Translations under genes and position numbers: made by a program
The notes under the pieces: generated by a model
The model's input: only the letters and a program-made list of their open reading frames with translations
Databases searched by the model: none
Told to the model about the DNA's origin: nothing
Shown: positions 10,182-22,716 of the stretch, in pieces
Position numbering within the stretch: the first letter of the stretch is position 1
Layout: every line of letters starts with the position of its first letter
Assembly: GCA_963675135.1 (NCBI GenBank)
Contig: OY776129.1
Span: 69,843,348-69,907,347, forward strand
DNA: 64,000 nt
Origin: Galeopsis tetrahit
Taxonomy: Eukaryota > Streptophyta > Magnoliopsida > Lamiales > Lamiaceae
Direction: 5' to 3'

Positions 10182-11958
10182 AACTATATTGTTGATGTAA
10201 AAAATTGTAGTATAGGCCATCATCAATTAAAGGAGGGATTGAAATTAGTAGTACAATATTATAAGAATAATGCAAGGAAAGGCTCAAAACGGGTCTTTTT
10301 GTGTTAATTATAAAATTTAACTATTGTGAAAATAATAAAATTTTATAGAATTGCATGTTCATGAGTCGCAGTGTACTAATATCCGTTAGATGATCTCGGT
10401 GTCTCGCGATTAAAATTTATATATTTCAACGGCTCTGATTAAGATGATGTTAATAATGGAGTAGGTAAACTAATTGATTATTAAATGGAGTAAATAAATT
10501 AGTTAATTGGACCACTACTTATGGATTTGACTGCACATTGAAGGACTTATTTTGAAAGGGCAAAATATTTGCATCATTAATATTATGGTTTTTCTTATTA
10601 CAGTAATAATTTTATTTTCAAAGAAAATCTTTTAGGATGTAGACAAGATTGTTGATGGTGCCAAAATTAATTCGGGAAAATGGAGTTTGTGCTCATCATC
10701 TTCTCTAATTCAATTGTTGATGGATAAGGATTCGTGTTCATCATCGTATCTACTTCAACTGCTCTCTTCAAGCTTTTATTTATTATTTTTCATTTTTCGT
10801 TAAATTGTGTAGGTATTTATGTAGAGAGAGATATGGAAAAAAAAAATTGAAAAAGCGAAAAAGAGAAAAAATTGAAAGATAAAAGATCGGAAGAAATACC
10901 GTGGTATTGACAAATATAAAAATTGATAACTTAACCGATAAAAAAATAAAAATGGTAAAATTGATAAGTTAATGAGCGACGGCTAAGAGTTTCATGTTAA
11001 AATAAATCCGCCAAATTTAATGAATATAGTGGGTGGATGAATGTGACATGAATTAACGGATAAGAAACGAACTTTATTCCACACCACAGTCGACAAGAAA
11101 CGGAAATTAAAGACGAATATTTAGTTTAATTTAATTTGATATGATTCGATTTTAATTATTCTTTATCGATCCTTATTTTGGGACCAGCATTTTAGTCTGT
11201 ACAAACACATGAATTAGGGGCAAGTTCGAGATGTACACGTGTACACATATCATTGGTGCTATACCATAATATCTTTGCCGACATTACTAACCCATTCGCT
11301 GTGGTATGGTTCCATCTTAATACCATACGCCTTGCACCTCCTTTCGCCACCTGTACGGTTCAACATTCAATACACCAGGTGCATGCATAGTAACCTCTAA
11401 TAAAGTGATAGTACTTATTTTATTTTAAAAAAAAAAATCATAATATTAAAGCAATATTATTATTTCTCACACAAAATTTATGAGACAATATTACACCAAT
11501 GTACCTGGACGTGATTTGGTGTATTGTCCACCATATTTCACATAGCTTGATTGGAATTGATTATTACAGTTTTTGTAATACATGAATATCATGAAAAATG
11601 ATAATTTATCCCATACAAAATTTGCTCCCAGTCTAAATTTTGTTTATATAATTTATTTTCACGAGTTTTAAAAATATATTAATTATTTATACATAAAATT
11701 GATAAATTTAAAAATATTATGGAGTATCTTGAGTTTCACTTATAGATAAAGTGATTGCGTATAAATAAAGTGAATGCTACCATTTTAGTAAATAAGTGAT
11801 AATTTAGATGGTGATGATAAAAATATTATTCAATTTAGAGACCACAAAAGTAAAGTAAAATGAGTAAAAAATTCACCTATAAAATAGTGAATATTTATAA
11901 ACTATTTTAATTAAACCTATTTTATTTTTTCACACCATTTTTTTAGACTACAAATACA
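10182..11958. other. AT-rich spacer, no gene seen
   Basis: No coding sequence or structured repeat that I can support. A short direct repeat (TGATGGTGCC to TGCTCATCATC, and GATGGATAAGGATTCGTGTTC) occurs near 10650-10750. Confidence 0.5.
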
Positions 11959-11960
11959 TA

Positions 11961-12168
11961 CTTCCTCCGTTTTGAAGAAAGTTTTTCATGAGCTCCGGAC
12001 ATGAATATGAAGGTTAAAAAATATTATTAATATAATAAGTAGATGTATTAGAGGTGAGGTGATTGAGAGAAGAATATAATAAAATTGAAAGAAATAAATA
12101 AATAAATAGCCTTGAATTGAAACGAACGAAATAAGAAAGTTGACTTCTATTGAGACGAAGGTAGGGAG
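11961..12168. mobile_element. Stowaway MITE (208 bp)
   Basis: CTTCCTCCGTTTTGAAGAAA at the left and CTATTGAGACGAAGGTAGGGAG at the right are imperfect terminal inverted repeats, flanked by TA on both sides (11959-11960, 12169-12170). Confidence 0.7.
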
Positions 12169-12170
12169 TA

Positions 12171-13318
12171 TTAAATGTTGTGTGTATAAAATTTGAACTT
12201 TATTTTCATGAATGTGGCAGTTAGAAGAAATGGGTCCCACTATACTACGCACGCACGTATATATATTCCAAATGTCGATGCTTAAACAGGGTCTATCCAT
12301 TAGAAGATTTGGACGGCTATTAGTAGTTGAAATTAAGGATGGGTAACTTAATAAGGAAGTTATAATAGTATTATTTTAATCTACTACTTATTCAACCGGG
12401 TAAATAAAAAATTACATGTAAAATAGTGAAATTTAAAAAAAACAACCTAAATTAGATATATTTAATGTGTAAAATCAGTTATAATAATTTCGTTTCAAAA
12501 ACCTTTTAGGAAAAAAAAAAAGAGCTTTTCTTTCTTTTAGAAAAAAAATTCGTTTCTTACCTTGAACACAAATTTTGAAACAAAAATAGGTTTGTAAATA
12601 TAGTATCTGATATAAAAGTATTGTTTTTATTGAGTTAAAATATCTTACCCCGTATTCTTCCCTCAAGACTTTGAATACAAAATTCTCCTTCAAATTTGGT
12701 ATACCCATCCATGTCCCTTCTCCTTACTATTTTTTAAAAAATATTTTAATTTAATTTTACCCATATAATTCTATTTATTGATAAGATATTTGCTTTTTTA
12801 TAAATTTAGTTCACGTGAATTTTATGATAAATTCATTAATACTCCATTGTTTACTATAAAATAATTATGTTTAGTATTAAAAGTATCATACTAGTTTAAA
12901 GAAGAAGAATACATAGATCAAGCATTTTTTTAAAATGTAAAACTTTGTATATTAAATCAAACGTAAAACCTAATTCACGGGAATTCATATATAAATTGCA
13001 AACTGATTGAGATGCAATTGCTTTAAACCTAATACAAATTGACTGATTTTCCAAATTTATGGAACCTTCACATGGAGTTAGTTGTCAATCACTTGTTGAT
13101 GTGCGTGCACGATGCAAACTAGGACCAAGAAATTGGTGTCGGTGGAAACCCGTACCTTAAATATTACTAGTAAAACGGGCATAGAATTTTGCCCTAATTT
13201 AACAAAATTTCAGAAATTTATGTTATGTTTGACTTTGCTAGAATTTATAGAGTTAAATGGATTACGTTTTAAAAATTCGATTTTTAATCGCAAAACAAAC
13301 ATGTCATTACAGATTTGA
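12171..13318. other. AT-rich spacer, no gene seen
   Basis: Poly(A) and poly(T) runs around 12430-12560; nothing that I can assign. Confidence 0.5.
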
Positions 13319-13333
13319 TTTTTGTTCATAATT

Positions 13334-13889
13334 TTTTTTTTTGATCGGTAAAAATATATTATTATTATTGAGTACAAGGGATACCCGAGAAATCATTGTA
13401 CAGGGTGCAACATAGAAATAGTAAAGGTCCTACGCTACACAGGTTTCATTTCATACACTGCATTGGGTCTAACACCCATGTCCTGAAAGAAAGGTTGTTC
13501 CGGTTAGGGTATTTGATCGTAAACCAGCTCCATATTCTTGCTCTCATTTCCTCCTTGACTTTTGTAATCGAGAAGGTTTCGTTCTTGAAGAGTATTGCAT
13601 TTCTCCATTTCCATATCAGCCAAACCACACAGAGCCATATACATGTAGCAATCTTTCTCCCGTTTCTACATCTCAATATACCCCCAAATCCTAGAAAGTT
13701 ATCCAGGATATTTGATGGAAGTGCTGACGGGACTTTGAGCCACGACAGACATTCCATCCATACTTGGTATGTTTGGGGACATTCCAAGAAAATGTGTCTT
13801 TCGGTTTCCTCGCTGTTTCCACAGAGTACGCACCTTAGGTCATCGTTCTGTTTGAGGATGTTTCTTTTTCTGAGGTTTGACCTAGTCGG
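13334..13889 (-). mobile_element. 5'-truncated LINE (non-LTR retrotransposon) insertion
   Basis: A 556-bp insertion is flanked by an exact 15-bp target-site duplication, TTTTTGTTCATAATT, at 13319-13333 and 13890-13904. Its minus-strand 3' end is an A tract (T run on plus from 13334). It holds the C-terminal end of a LINE ORF2 (13446-13889): the zinc-binding reverse-transcriptase C-terminal domain, visible as CVLCGNSEETERHIFLECP followed by WLIWKWRNAILF. The rest of ORF2 is absent, as usual after incomplete reverse transcription. The coding remnant is open up to the insertion edge, so the insertion is probably not very old. Confidence 0.9.
13446..13889 (-). pseudogene. LINE ORF2 C-terminal remnant (zf-RVT domain)
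   Basis: About 148 codons remain, from the insertion edge to TGA at 13446-13448. The CxxC...H....C pattern (CVLCGNSEETERHIFLEC) is the zinc-binding module that follows reverse transcriptase in plant L1-type elements. The aromatic WLIWKWRNAILF motif after it is equally typical. There is no promoter or start of its own: an upstream in-frame ATG lies in the target-site duplication and host flank. It encodes no enzyme. Confidence 0.85.
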
Positions 13890-13980
13890 TTTTTGTTCAT
13901 AATTATTTATCATAAAACTATTTTATAAAACTATTTTTTCATAATTTCTTCCCAGGTATCTCTCATATCTTTCATGTTTA

Positions 13981-14138
13981 GGGCATGTTTGATAGTTTAG
14001 ATTAAACCTAGATTAATTATATATCATTTTTATTGATTGTTTGATAACTTAAATTAAGGGTAGATTATACTTTAAAATTTAAAAAGTTTAGTTATCATCC
14101 TAATCTTAGATAATCAGTCAATACTATTAAACATGCCC
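13981..14138. mobile_element. Tourist-type (PIF/Harbinger) MITE
   Basis: The terminal inverted repeat GGGCATGTTTGATAGT / ACTATTAAACATGCCC is flanked by TTA on both sides (13978-13980, 14139-14141). It is 158 bp, AT-rich and non-coding. Confidence 0.8.
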
Positions 14139-14285
14139 TTAGAATAATGGTTGTGCAGGGCTCTCTATTCCCTGCTGTTACGTACGGACTACGGAGTAAT
14201 ACTCGGGTATTGCTTATACCTAGAAGGCTAGAAACATTTAATAAAAAAAATAAAAAAAATCTCATATCTTTCATATACCACATAA

Positions 14286-14469
14286 GTCCTCATTTGATTG
14301 ACGAGTTGAATATTGAGTTTGGTGTGTAAAACACACATACTTTCATGTTCAATAGTAGCATTTAATTTTTATATCTATATGTAAAAAAGTGAACAAATAT
14401 GAAATGAGATCATATAAGCTAAAGATTTACACAACCCATCACATCCTAACCCATCAAACAAACATGACC
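14286..14469. mobile_element. Probable second Tourist-type MITE
   Basis: The ends GTCCTCATTTGATTG and CAAACAAACATGAC are imperfect inverted repeats between TAA trinucleotides (14283-14285, 14470-14472). Non-coding, 184 bp. Confidence 0.5.
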
Positions 14470-14740
14470 TAAGAGAATAAATAAATGAGGATAAAACTGT
14501 GTAAATTGCGAAAATAAGACATTTAATCCAAACGGAGATAGTAATATTGAATTTTCTCAAGGAACCACCAGATTAAACGAAAGATTTGATAAGAATCACA
14601 GTATTCAGTATTTACACACACAACTAAAATAAGAGCCACAACACTGTAACAAGTCAATATTTGTATTCAAAAGAGAATAAGCATATGAGAGTAAAGCAGC
14701 ATCTCTGGAACAGAAAACCCCCAAGTCAGAACCTTGTTCA

Positions 14741-17700
14741 TCACCTGATTGCACCTAATAAATTCGCCCCATCAAGTCTCGCGCCTTCCAGATCCTGTAA
14801 AGAAACAAACCAACAGATGAAATCAAACAGCACACAATAAAAGCAAAATTATATGATCACTTCTCTAGTACCCTATTTATATGCGTTTACGATTTTCTCA
14901 CTGAAGAGCATCTGTTTCTAAGTAGAGTTCTCGTTGAATCTGAGATGATACAGTTAGGATATACTGTATCATAGTATAACTAGGATAAACACGAAATGTT
15001 ATTCTAATAAGGCTTCCATTGTTATTAACTTATTATAGTTATAATGTTGGTACACTTGTTAATTGCTTTCCTAGTCATCCAGTCCCAGAGGTCCAGAAAA
15101 CCAATCAAAATGTAATTCAATTTCTTACTCAAAATATATTAACACGAAAAAAATAAAAAATTTAAACGAATAAGAAGAAAGAAAGAAATATACGGATGAT
15201 TAGGTAACTTACTGTATCGCGAAGATTTACATGCCTCAGATAAGCTCTTTGGAGATTTGCTCCTCTCAAATTTGCATTCGTTAACTTTGCACCCTAGAGG
15301 AAGAGTACAAAAAAAAATACAAGGATATAAGTATAACTTTGAGGTCCATATACTGATGCTTACAAACCTAAATTAAGATAATCCACATATGTATATTTGA
15401 TGACTAGAAACAAGCCTAAATAAATACTCTATTTAATTAACCTCTGTTACACTTCAATCATGTACACATGCATGTAGTGTCTGAAAAAATATTCTGATCC
15501 TCTCAAACTCACTGGTCTTTCTTTCATATGCGCAAAAATAATTTATATCCTCGATTTTTCATATAGTGTAAATAAGGTGGGGCCACCGAACTTATAGCTA
15601 AGAGGCAAGAACAGGGAACACCTTATTTACACTAAATAGCCACCGAACTGTTAAAATTCATCAATCAGAAGATATTTGGATTCAAACACTACCTTCTCAC
15701 TGTCATCAGAAAGACATGAGAATTCCACAAAGTGGAACTAAAGCAACTTCCACACAACCAAACAAACCTCTGTTGTTCTCTAAAACCAACGCAACTGCAT
15801 GTAGATGATTTTTTGTCAAGATACAAGTTTTTTTTCTTACTCTAAACAGGAATAATAATGGCACTGAGATAACGAGTTGTATTCTCTGCCCAACACGAAA
15901 ACCAAGTATGTGAACAGAAATTTCACTGCTAGGTGCTAAATATGTAAATATACTTTAATTTTAAGTACATAAGAAGCATCCAGAAACTCTTACCTTCAAA
16001 TTGGCTCCCTCAAGAATAGCTCCTTCCAAGTTGGCATTTGTAAGATCAGCACCCTACAAATTGTTCAAAAGAATTAGTGAAATTCGTAAAGAGATAAAAA
16101 AAATAAAAAACTGGCCACATCAGTAAATTGAAAACAGATGGGCAGTTACATTTCCTAATTAAATAATTACATGCAGTATTTATGAATGCTGAACCTGAAG
16201 ATGTGCAGAGCGCAGATCTGCACCGCAGAGGCTACAGTCCACCAAACAAGCATCTGTGATTTGAAGAAGACGATTCATGAGAACATACAGTAGCACAATT
16301 AGCCATTGCCTCCAAGATCAAAATATAGAGAAATTAGCAAAACCTTGTTCATGATATGAAAAAGTGATCTAAGAGCTGTAATCACATACAATAATACCAT
16401 AAACAAGGTCTTTTCAGTGTTTACACTGATACAAGAAACAAAGAAGAAAGAAGGCACAGTTTAACTGGAAATCAAATAAATCAGCGTTATAATATTAATA
16501 TGAAAACTATGCCCGATTAAGTAGTGATTTAATAGTTCAAAAAACTAGGCAAGAAACAAAATCAAATTATAATTTCTGATGTTAAAGTGCTGGGGCAATT
16601 GAAGAAAGAAGGCCTCAAGTATGATGTCATTTATCATCATGAGTCCCTTTATACCAATAGAAATGCCAATGAGTAACTAGATAGAATTTATTTATATAAA
16701 AATGCATGAATGTATGTGAGTGCATGTATACACAGTTGCCTACAAATCTTTTGCTAAATTTCAGGGTGCAATTTAGGGGTGTAAGTGAGTCGAGCCAATT
16801 GATGAGCTACTCGTGCTCAACTCGAAAAAAGATCGAAATCGACTCGAATTTAATCGAGTCGAGTTTCGTGCTACTCGAGTAGCTCCCGAGTTTGAGTTCA
16901 TAAATAATCGGCTAGAAAGGCTCGCGAGCCTAATCGAGTTTGTACAGTTACCATTAATTATATAATTTATATTTTAATACAAGTAATCGAGTCGAGCCGA
17001 ACTCGATTTTATTTTGCCATTAATTATATTAGGAAAAATATGTTTTACATTTTATTTTGTAAAATTATACAGGTAATTGATCGAGTTTGAGTCGAGTTTC
17101 GAGCTTCGAGTATAGCAATCGAGTCGAATTTCAAGCTCAGCACTACTCGGCTCGACTCATTTACACCCTTAGTGCCATTAGTCAATAGTATAATTTATTC
17201 ATTGATCATGGAATCAAGATTCCTGTTATGATGAGTCAGTTTCCTTTCTTTTCCAATAATAGTCCAACATTAATTAAAATGAAATAGTTACTCTGCAATC
17301 CAAATAGAGAAGAATTTGCCTTGTAGATTTGCACTCTGGAGGCTGGCACCAGCTAACAGAGCTCCACGAAGATTAGCCCCAGTAAACTCACATCTTCCCT
17401 AGGCAAAACCAATTCATTAAAAATGATAAACAAGATGGAATATAGAAGTTAAGCAGACATTCCAAAATAATCTCAAAACATATTATGAAAGAATTCTATC
17501 AGGAAACAAAGCTGCATAAAAGAGATAGACTTACTCACGCAAAGTAGCATTGTGAAATATGGAAGCTTCAGCATCCACATCCTGTGGAGAAGAACAAATA
17601 CTCCTTGGTGATGAATAGTTACAGTTGGTCTCATAAAAGCCAATAAAGACACATTTTCTCCTTGAACGAGTAAGGATACTCACCTTAAACTTCGCACATT

Positions 17701-20700
17701 GAAGATTAGCACGTGAAAAGAATACATTCTTCAGACATGCATAACTAAAGTCCACAAATGACAGGTCCTGCATATTTTGGACATGAAATTCAAGGAGTGA
17801 TCACAATTTAAGAAGAAAATTAAATGCATAGGAGAGTGACTAAAAAACTTGAGTCAAATTTGTCAACAGTTGTCGCATTGCAGGTAATAAATCTATTTTC
17901 TGCCTGTTAGTGTTAGCCATCTTAAAACAATTTCTAATCATGTTCAAATGAACTCCTAAGAGTGGAACTTCTCAAACAGAGGTATCAGAAAAATATACAA
18001 GAAAATAATTACATAAAAGAAACTTAAAGGAGCATCTAGATAACATTGTGTTTATCACAGACTATTCTGAGAATAATAATCCTGTCACTTCACACTATAT
18101 AAATACAAGAGAACTCCACAAAAAGGAACCACACAAAAATGTACTGATCTAAACCCACATTTTAGTTCTTTAGAAATCTGCTGCAGCAAAGGGCACCTAG
18201 TAATATACTCCCAAGTTTGATATCATGATTCTCCTACTAAGGTTAACATTGAACAAAAGATGAATCTTCTTGGAACTTAGAACAACAAAAGAACTAACAT
18301 AAAAATCTCAGTACACCAAATTATTTAAGAAGTCATTCTGAGATAACATTACCAATTTAGAAAGATCAAGGCCAGAGAGATTGAGTCCTCGAAATCTGAC
18401 CCTCTCAGACTGTATGCATTTAATGATGTCAATGCGTGTCAATTCGGAATCCATCCCTTCATCCTCCTTTATCCTAATCACAGATGTTTTAATTTCATTT
18501 GCCAATCCCTGGAATCAAACATGGCAGCTCCTCAGACAGTAAATATGGTGAAATCATGCTTTATAACCTTTGTGGCAAGGACTAAGCCAGAATAGTAGGC
18601 ATCTTCGTATTCATAGTCTCTTACTTTGCAAGGAATAAAGAAGAAACAAACAATCTGCTGGAAAATGGCAGTGCCTTGACAGTTGACACATTAATGATAA
18701 ATCTCAAGTTTGGGAGCTGCAATATTTTATCATCTCCATGCATCCAAAAAATAAAATCTATTTTAACAGCTTATGCAAAATTTTAATGTAAAAGATACAA
18801 AACAAATTCTACATTGGAAAAAAGGAACTTGCAGATAATGACGGTGCTCACTGAAACAAAACATCTTGGTCTAGACTATTTTAGCATAGTCTCTTCAAAC
18901 TGAATTTCCAGTTTTGACCAGAGTTTTTTAACTCACCTGATGAATTTATTCAAACCTGAGAAATAAATTTTATTCAGCCACAAACTCAGAATAATCATGC
19001 AAATGAAACACATTCAAATACAAGACAACAATTTTAATGCAAAGAGACATATACTGATATACTTGCACATAAACAATGGAAATGAATGCATTACTTAATT
19101 TATGCCAAGTTTCAAGAGGCTTCTGAGCAAGTAAATCCAATCAATGAATGAAGTAAATATAGTAAAGGATATAATGACTGGTGGAGATAAGATTAGCAAA
19201 GAGTAATAATTGGCTCACAAGAAGCTGGTAATATTCAGCCTCTCTTGAAAGCTCTGAATATTCAGAATCCATTAAAGAAGGAATTACACCGTCCCTCAAC
19301 CAATTCAGGATATGCCGAAAATGTTTCCCGTCCCTATCAATAAAAACATAACCCTGCAATCATAACAATTAAATCCTTTTAGGACTATGCAAAATTGAGG
19401 ACTGTACTACATTGCATTTGATAATTCCACATCCATGCATCGATAAAAGGATTATGCTTGCAACTTCCAACTACTTTTATTTACTTAGAGAAGACTCAAT
19501 GATAGAGTTAGCATTTTCTGTCTTGACAGAAATTAAGCTAGGTTCTTTTGGTTAACGACAGAAGAACACAAGTTGAGGCAATACAGATGACAGATCATTG
19601 CAAACCTTATTCATTTTATAACAGTAACTCATGAAAAAATAATCGCATCATCACTTTATCCTGCCCACTATTCTCTAAAAAATTATTTCTTGGTAGCTAC
19701 ATATAGAAAATATTTTCAAAATATAATATGCTAGAGAGACATGTCACTATCAGTTTATGTACCTTATCAGAGTCTTGACTGACAGTATGGCGACCACTGA
19801 ACATTGCTGCGAGCATCGAATCAGGCTCTCGCTGAGTCAATGTATCGATAGTAGTGCAAAACTTTTTGCCTCCTTGAAATGAATAACATAATACTCAGTA
19901 TTTAACTAAATAAATACAGTGTAGGTACTTTAATAGAGAGAGAAATTTATGCCACGGCTCAACACAAAATTTTAGTTACTATCTTTATTCATTGTTTTAA
20001 GTCTAGTTGGAAGAATGTTACGGAAATCTGAAATGATGCAACTTATGTGCGCTGCAACTCGATTCTTGCCAAGAAATTGAAAATAACTGTGCAACACTGA
20101 TACCAGTATAAATCAAACGATGCACCAGCTCCCCTTAGGAAGAATGTTAATATCTTCTCAAAAATATGCAGTGTGTAAAATGTTAATATCTTCTCAAAAA
20201 TAACTAATTCCTTTGTTTTGCCAGCTCCCCTTAGGAAAAATATCAAGAGGCTATATGTTATAACCAGACTCTGGAAAAGTGGCCATCCCAGCAAAAGAAG
20301 CTAGATGGGAAAGTATAACATTAAGTTGCAAAAAAACCTTGACTAAGCAAACTATTTAAAAGTCATCAATGGTTCCTATAATCATGTATGTCAGATATCC
20401 TATCAACTGTTACAAGTCCATCTACTTTTGCCTGCTTATGTCTCCCCACCATTCTCATTACCAATGAACCTCATGACATCGGATTCAATAGAAAATCCCA
20501 AAAAGAAAAAAGAAGAATCAAATCCAAGGCAAAACATAAGTGTAAGCAAATTACAGGAATAGGGCTACAAATCTTTTTATCACAAAGGACATTGTGTATC
20601 CTAACAGCACACGTTCCTTATAATAAATAAACTTTCATGTTTGAGTTGACCAAACATATGCTATTATGCTCATTGCAATATAATCAAATTATTAGCACAA

Positions 20701-21538
20701 TTATTCCATACATAGTGCATCCATGCATTCTGTCCCCAAATCAGGACCTTTATGGAAGAATGTTTCAACCCAATAACTTCAATGTATTGAAACTCCAAAT
20801 TCATAAAATATAAACCAAGAGCATCATTTTTCGTTAAAGGCTTCAAACACCCATCCCCATAAACTACCATATAGTAGTAGTTATTAAAATCACTATAAAC
20901 ACACAAATTAAAGTTTACATGAGTTTGCCTTCTTAGTTCTTACACTAATAAGCATCACAGTTTACATACATAAATCTCATTATCAGGACATAATTGGATA
21001 AAACTCAATATTCTATGTAGTCAAAGGAATTGGACAGAGTTTGTTGTTCATTAAAATTAAGGATTTTTTTTTCCCTCTTCAGAGTTAGAAACAAGGATTC
21101 AATGTAATACTTCCACCAGATAATCTAGAGCAGGACTACAACGAATGTTCATCATATACATCTCTCCCAGTCCATTTCCAGCACACTCTCTCAATAAACA
21201 GTACTATGTGTTATTTCTACGTCAATCAAGTTTTACATTCCTAGTATAATCATCCAAAAGAAAGTTCAAGTGATCAATATGTCTCAATCATAACTGTTAA
21301 AACAATTGAATAGCTAGATGATCAATTATTATCCGATTTCCACTACAATTAAGGGATTGAGTAGTGTAATATACAAATTGGTCGAACTGAACACACGTGA
21401 TCATATGCATAGAGACGAGACAAGCGTGAGCATAGTATAGCTCCATTTGAGAGAGGGAATTTTACCGATATTAAGGCGGAGGACGGAAGAAGAAGAAGAA
21501 GCAGCAGCATTGGAGTTGAACGACATTGTAGGCATCAT
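14741..21538 (-). CDS. FIP2: BTB/POZ and pentapeptide-repeat protein, FIP2-like (310 aa, 11 exons)
   Basis: Eleven exons join in frame: 21466-21538, 19763-19872, 19219-19353, 18353-18508, 17684-17767, 17535-17581, 17320-17393, 16195-16253, 15994-16053, 15213-15293 and 14741-14794. Together they make 310 residues plus TGA. Residues about 18-115 form a KCTD-type BTB (T1) fold (VLRLNIGGKKF, then GYVFIDRDGKHFRHILNWLR). From about 150 to the end, A(N/D)LxxA pentapeptide repeats build a right-handed beta helix (GANLRGALLAG, GADLTNANLEGA). The order and length match Arabidopsis At5g55000 (FIP2, formin-interacting, 298 aa). The family role is a scaffold or adaptor, with BTB giving oligomerisation and possible CUL3 contact; this is inferred. 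Two ATGs lie in tandem at the start (21538). The exon 7 donor is GC, not GT. The large first intron and several others carry MITEs. Confidence 0.9.
16775..17169. mobile_element. Intronic TIR element (about 395 bp) with CGAGTCGAG repeats
   Basis: The left end AGGGGTGTAAGTGAGTCGAG and the right end CTCGACTCATTTACACCCT are inverted repeats. The interior has many TCGAGTCGAG, ACTCGA and CGAGTTTGAG motifs, making it highly self-complementary. It lies in intron 7 of the FIP2-like gene, between the exons ending at 17320 and 16253. Flanking duplication is unclear (GTGCAATTT versus GTGCCATTA), so the superfamily is not assigned. Confidence 0.75.
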
Positions 21539-21919
21539 CAAGCGGTGGTGATCACGGAGATTCAGAAATTTAAGACGGTGAGTTTCACAATAAAACGACG
21601 ACGTCTACCAAATTATATGACGAATACCTTGCATTGTGGGTCCCAACTTTATTCATTATTTTGCGTGGCCCCTTATCTTTTCGATACTTTCACTTTATTC
21701 ATTTTTTTTTTTTTTTTTTTTTAAAGAGGGGCAATTTATTCCTTTTCTCTTTCGACTCTACATTGTTATTGGAGTATTATTATTATAGATGGAGTAGTAG
21801 TGTTTTTTTTAGTTATTTATCACATGAAATGTCACATTTTAGTTTTTTTTTAATTACATTATTATATACCCTCCTCTTTCTTCTCTTAACTCGAAGTAGA
21901 ACATTAAATTTAAATAGTA

Positions 21920-22077
21920 CTCCCTCCGTTTCGGGGAAAACTTCCCATGAGGTGATGTGATTGAGAGAGAATAATGTAATTAAACGTGAAAGGGAATAGT
22001 TACAAAAAAAAATGGATAACTTTCATTAAAACGGACGAAAAATAAAAGTTGGGTAACTTTTCCCGAGACGGAGAGAG
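21920..22077. mobile_element. Stowaway MITE (158 bp)
   Basis: CTCCCTCCGTTTCGGGGAAA at the left and TTTCCCGAGACGGAGAGAG at the right, with TA on each side. It sits between the divergent FIP2-like and DUF639 genes. Confidence 0.85.
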
Positions 22078-22716
22078 TAGTACTGTGAAAATTGACTCAT
22101 GTATCAATTTTTCGCTACTGTGGTTGCCATTTTTTGGCATATTAAAAGACAAATAATACTCCATATCATATTTTTTATCGATCAAAATTGGATCATTTTT
22201 ATGAAACAAATATTAAGTTATATATTAAATTGTTCCTCTCTTTAAGCTCATCACTTTATATATAACTAGTCCTTAACAAATGATAGAATAAAAAATTCAA
22301 ACTCTAAATTATATTACAACCACACACACCTCAAAGTTATGTTTACCATTATCCTTAATTTAAAGATTTTAATTGAATATACAAGTTAATATATATAAAT
22401 AATCATATGTTTACCCATATACAAATATGATTTAGTGTAATTAAATGTAAAAGTATATTGTTACAAGTCGAAGAAGCTAGAAGCGTGATAAGGAAGAGAG
22501 AGTAGCGTTGCATGTGCGCCACGTGTGATGTCACGGCCATAACACGTAGAGAGGCAGGATATACCGGATCGTTCCAACAATTATTAATATTTTTTCTTAC
22601 CCTAATTCCATCCCATTTTCACATTTACTACATACACAGATCCACAACACATAAAATCAAGTGATACATACATATATATTCCTATATACGATTCCAACAA
22701 AATTATATATACGATA

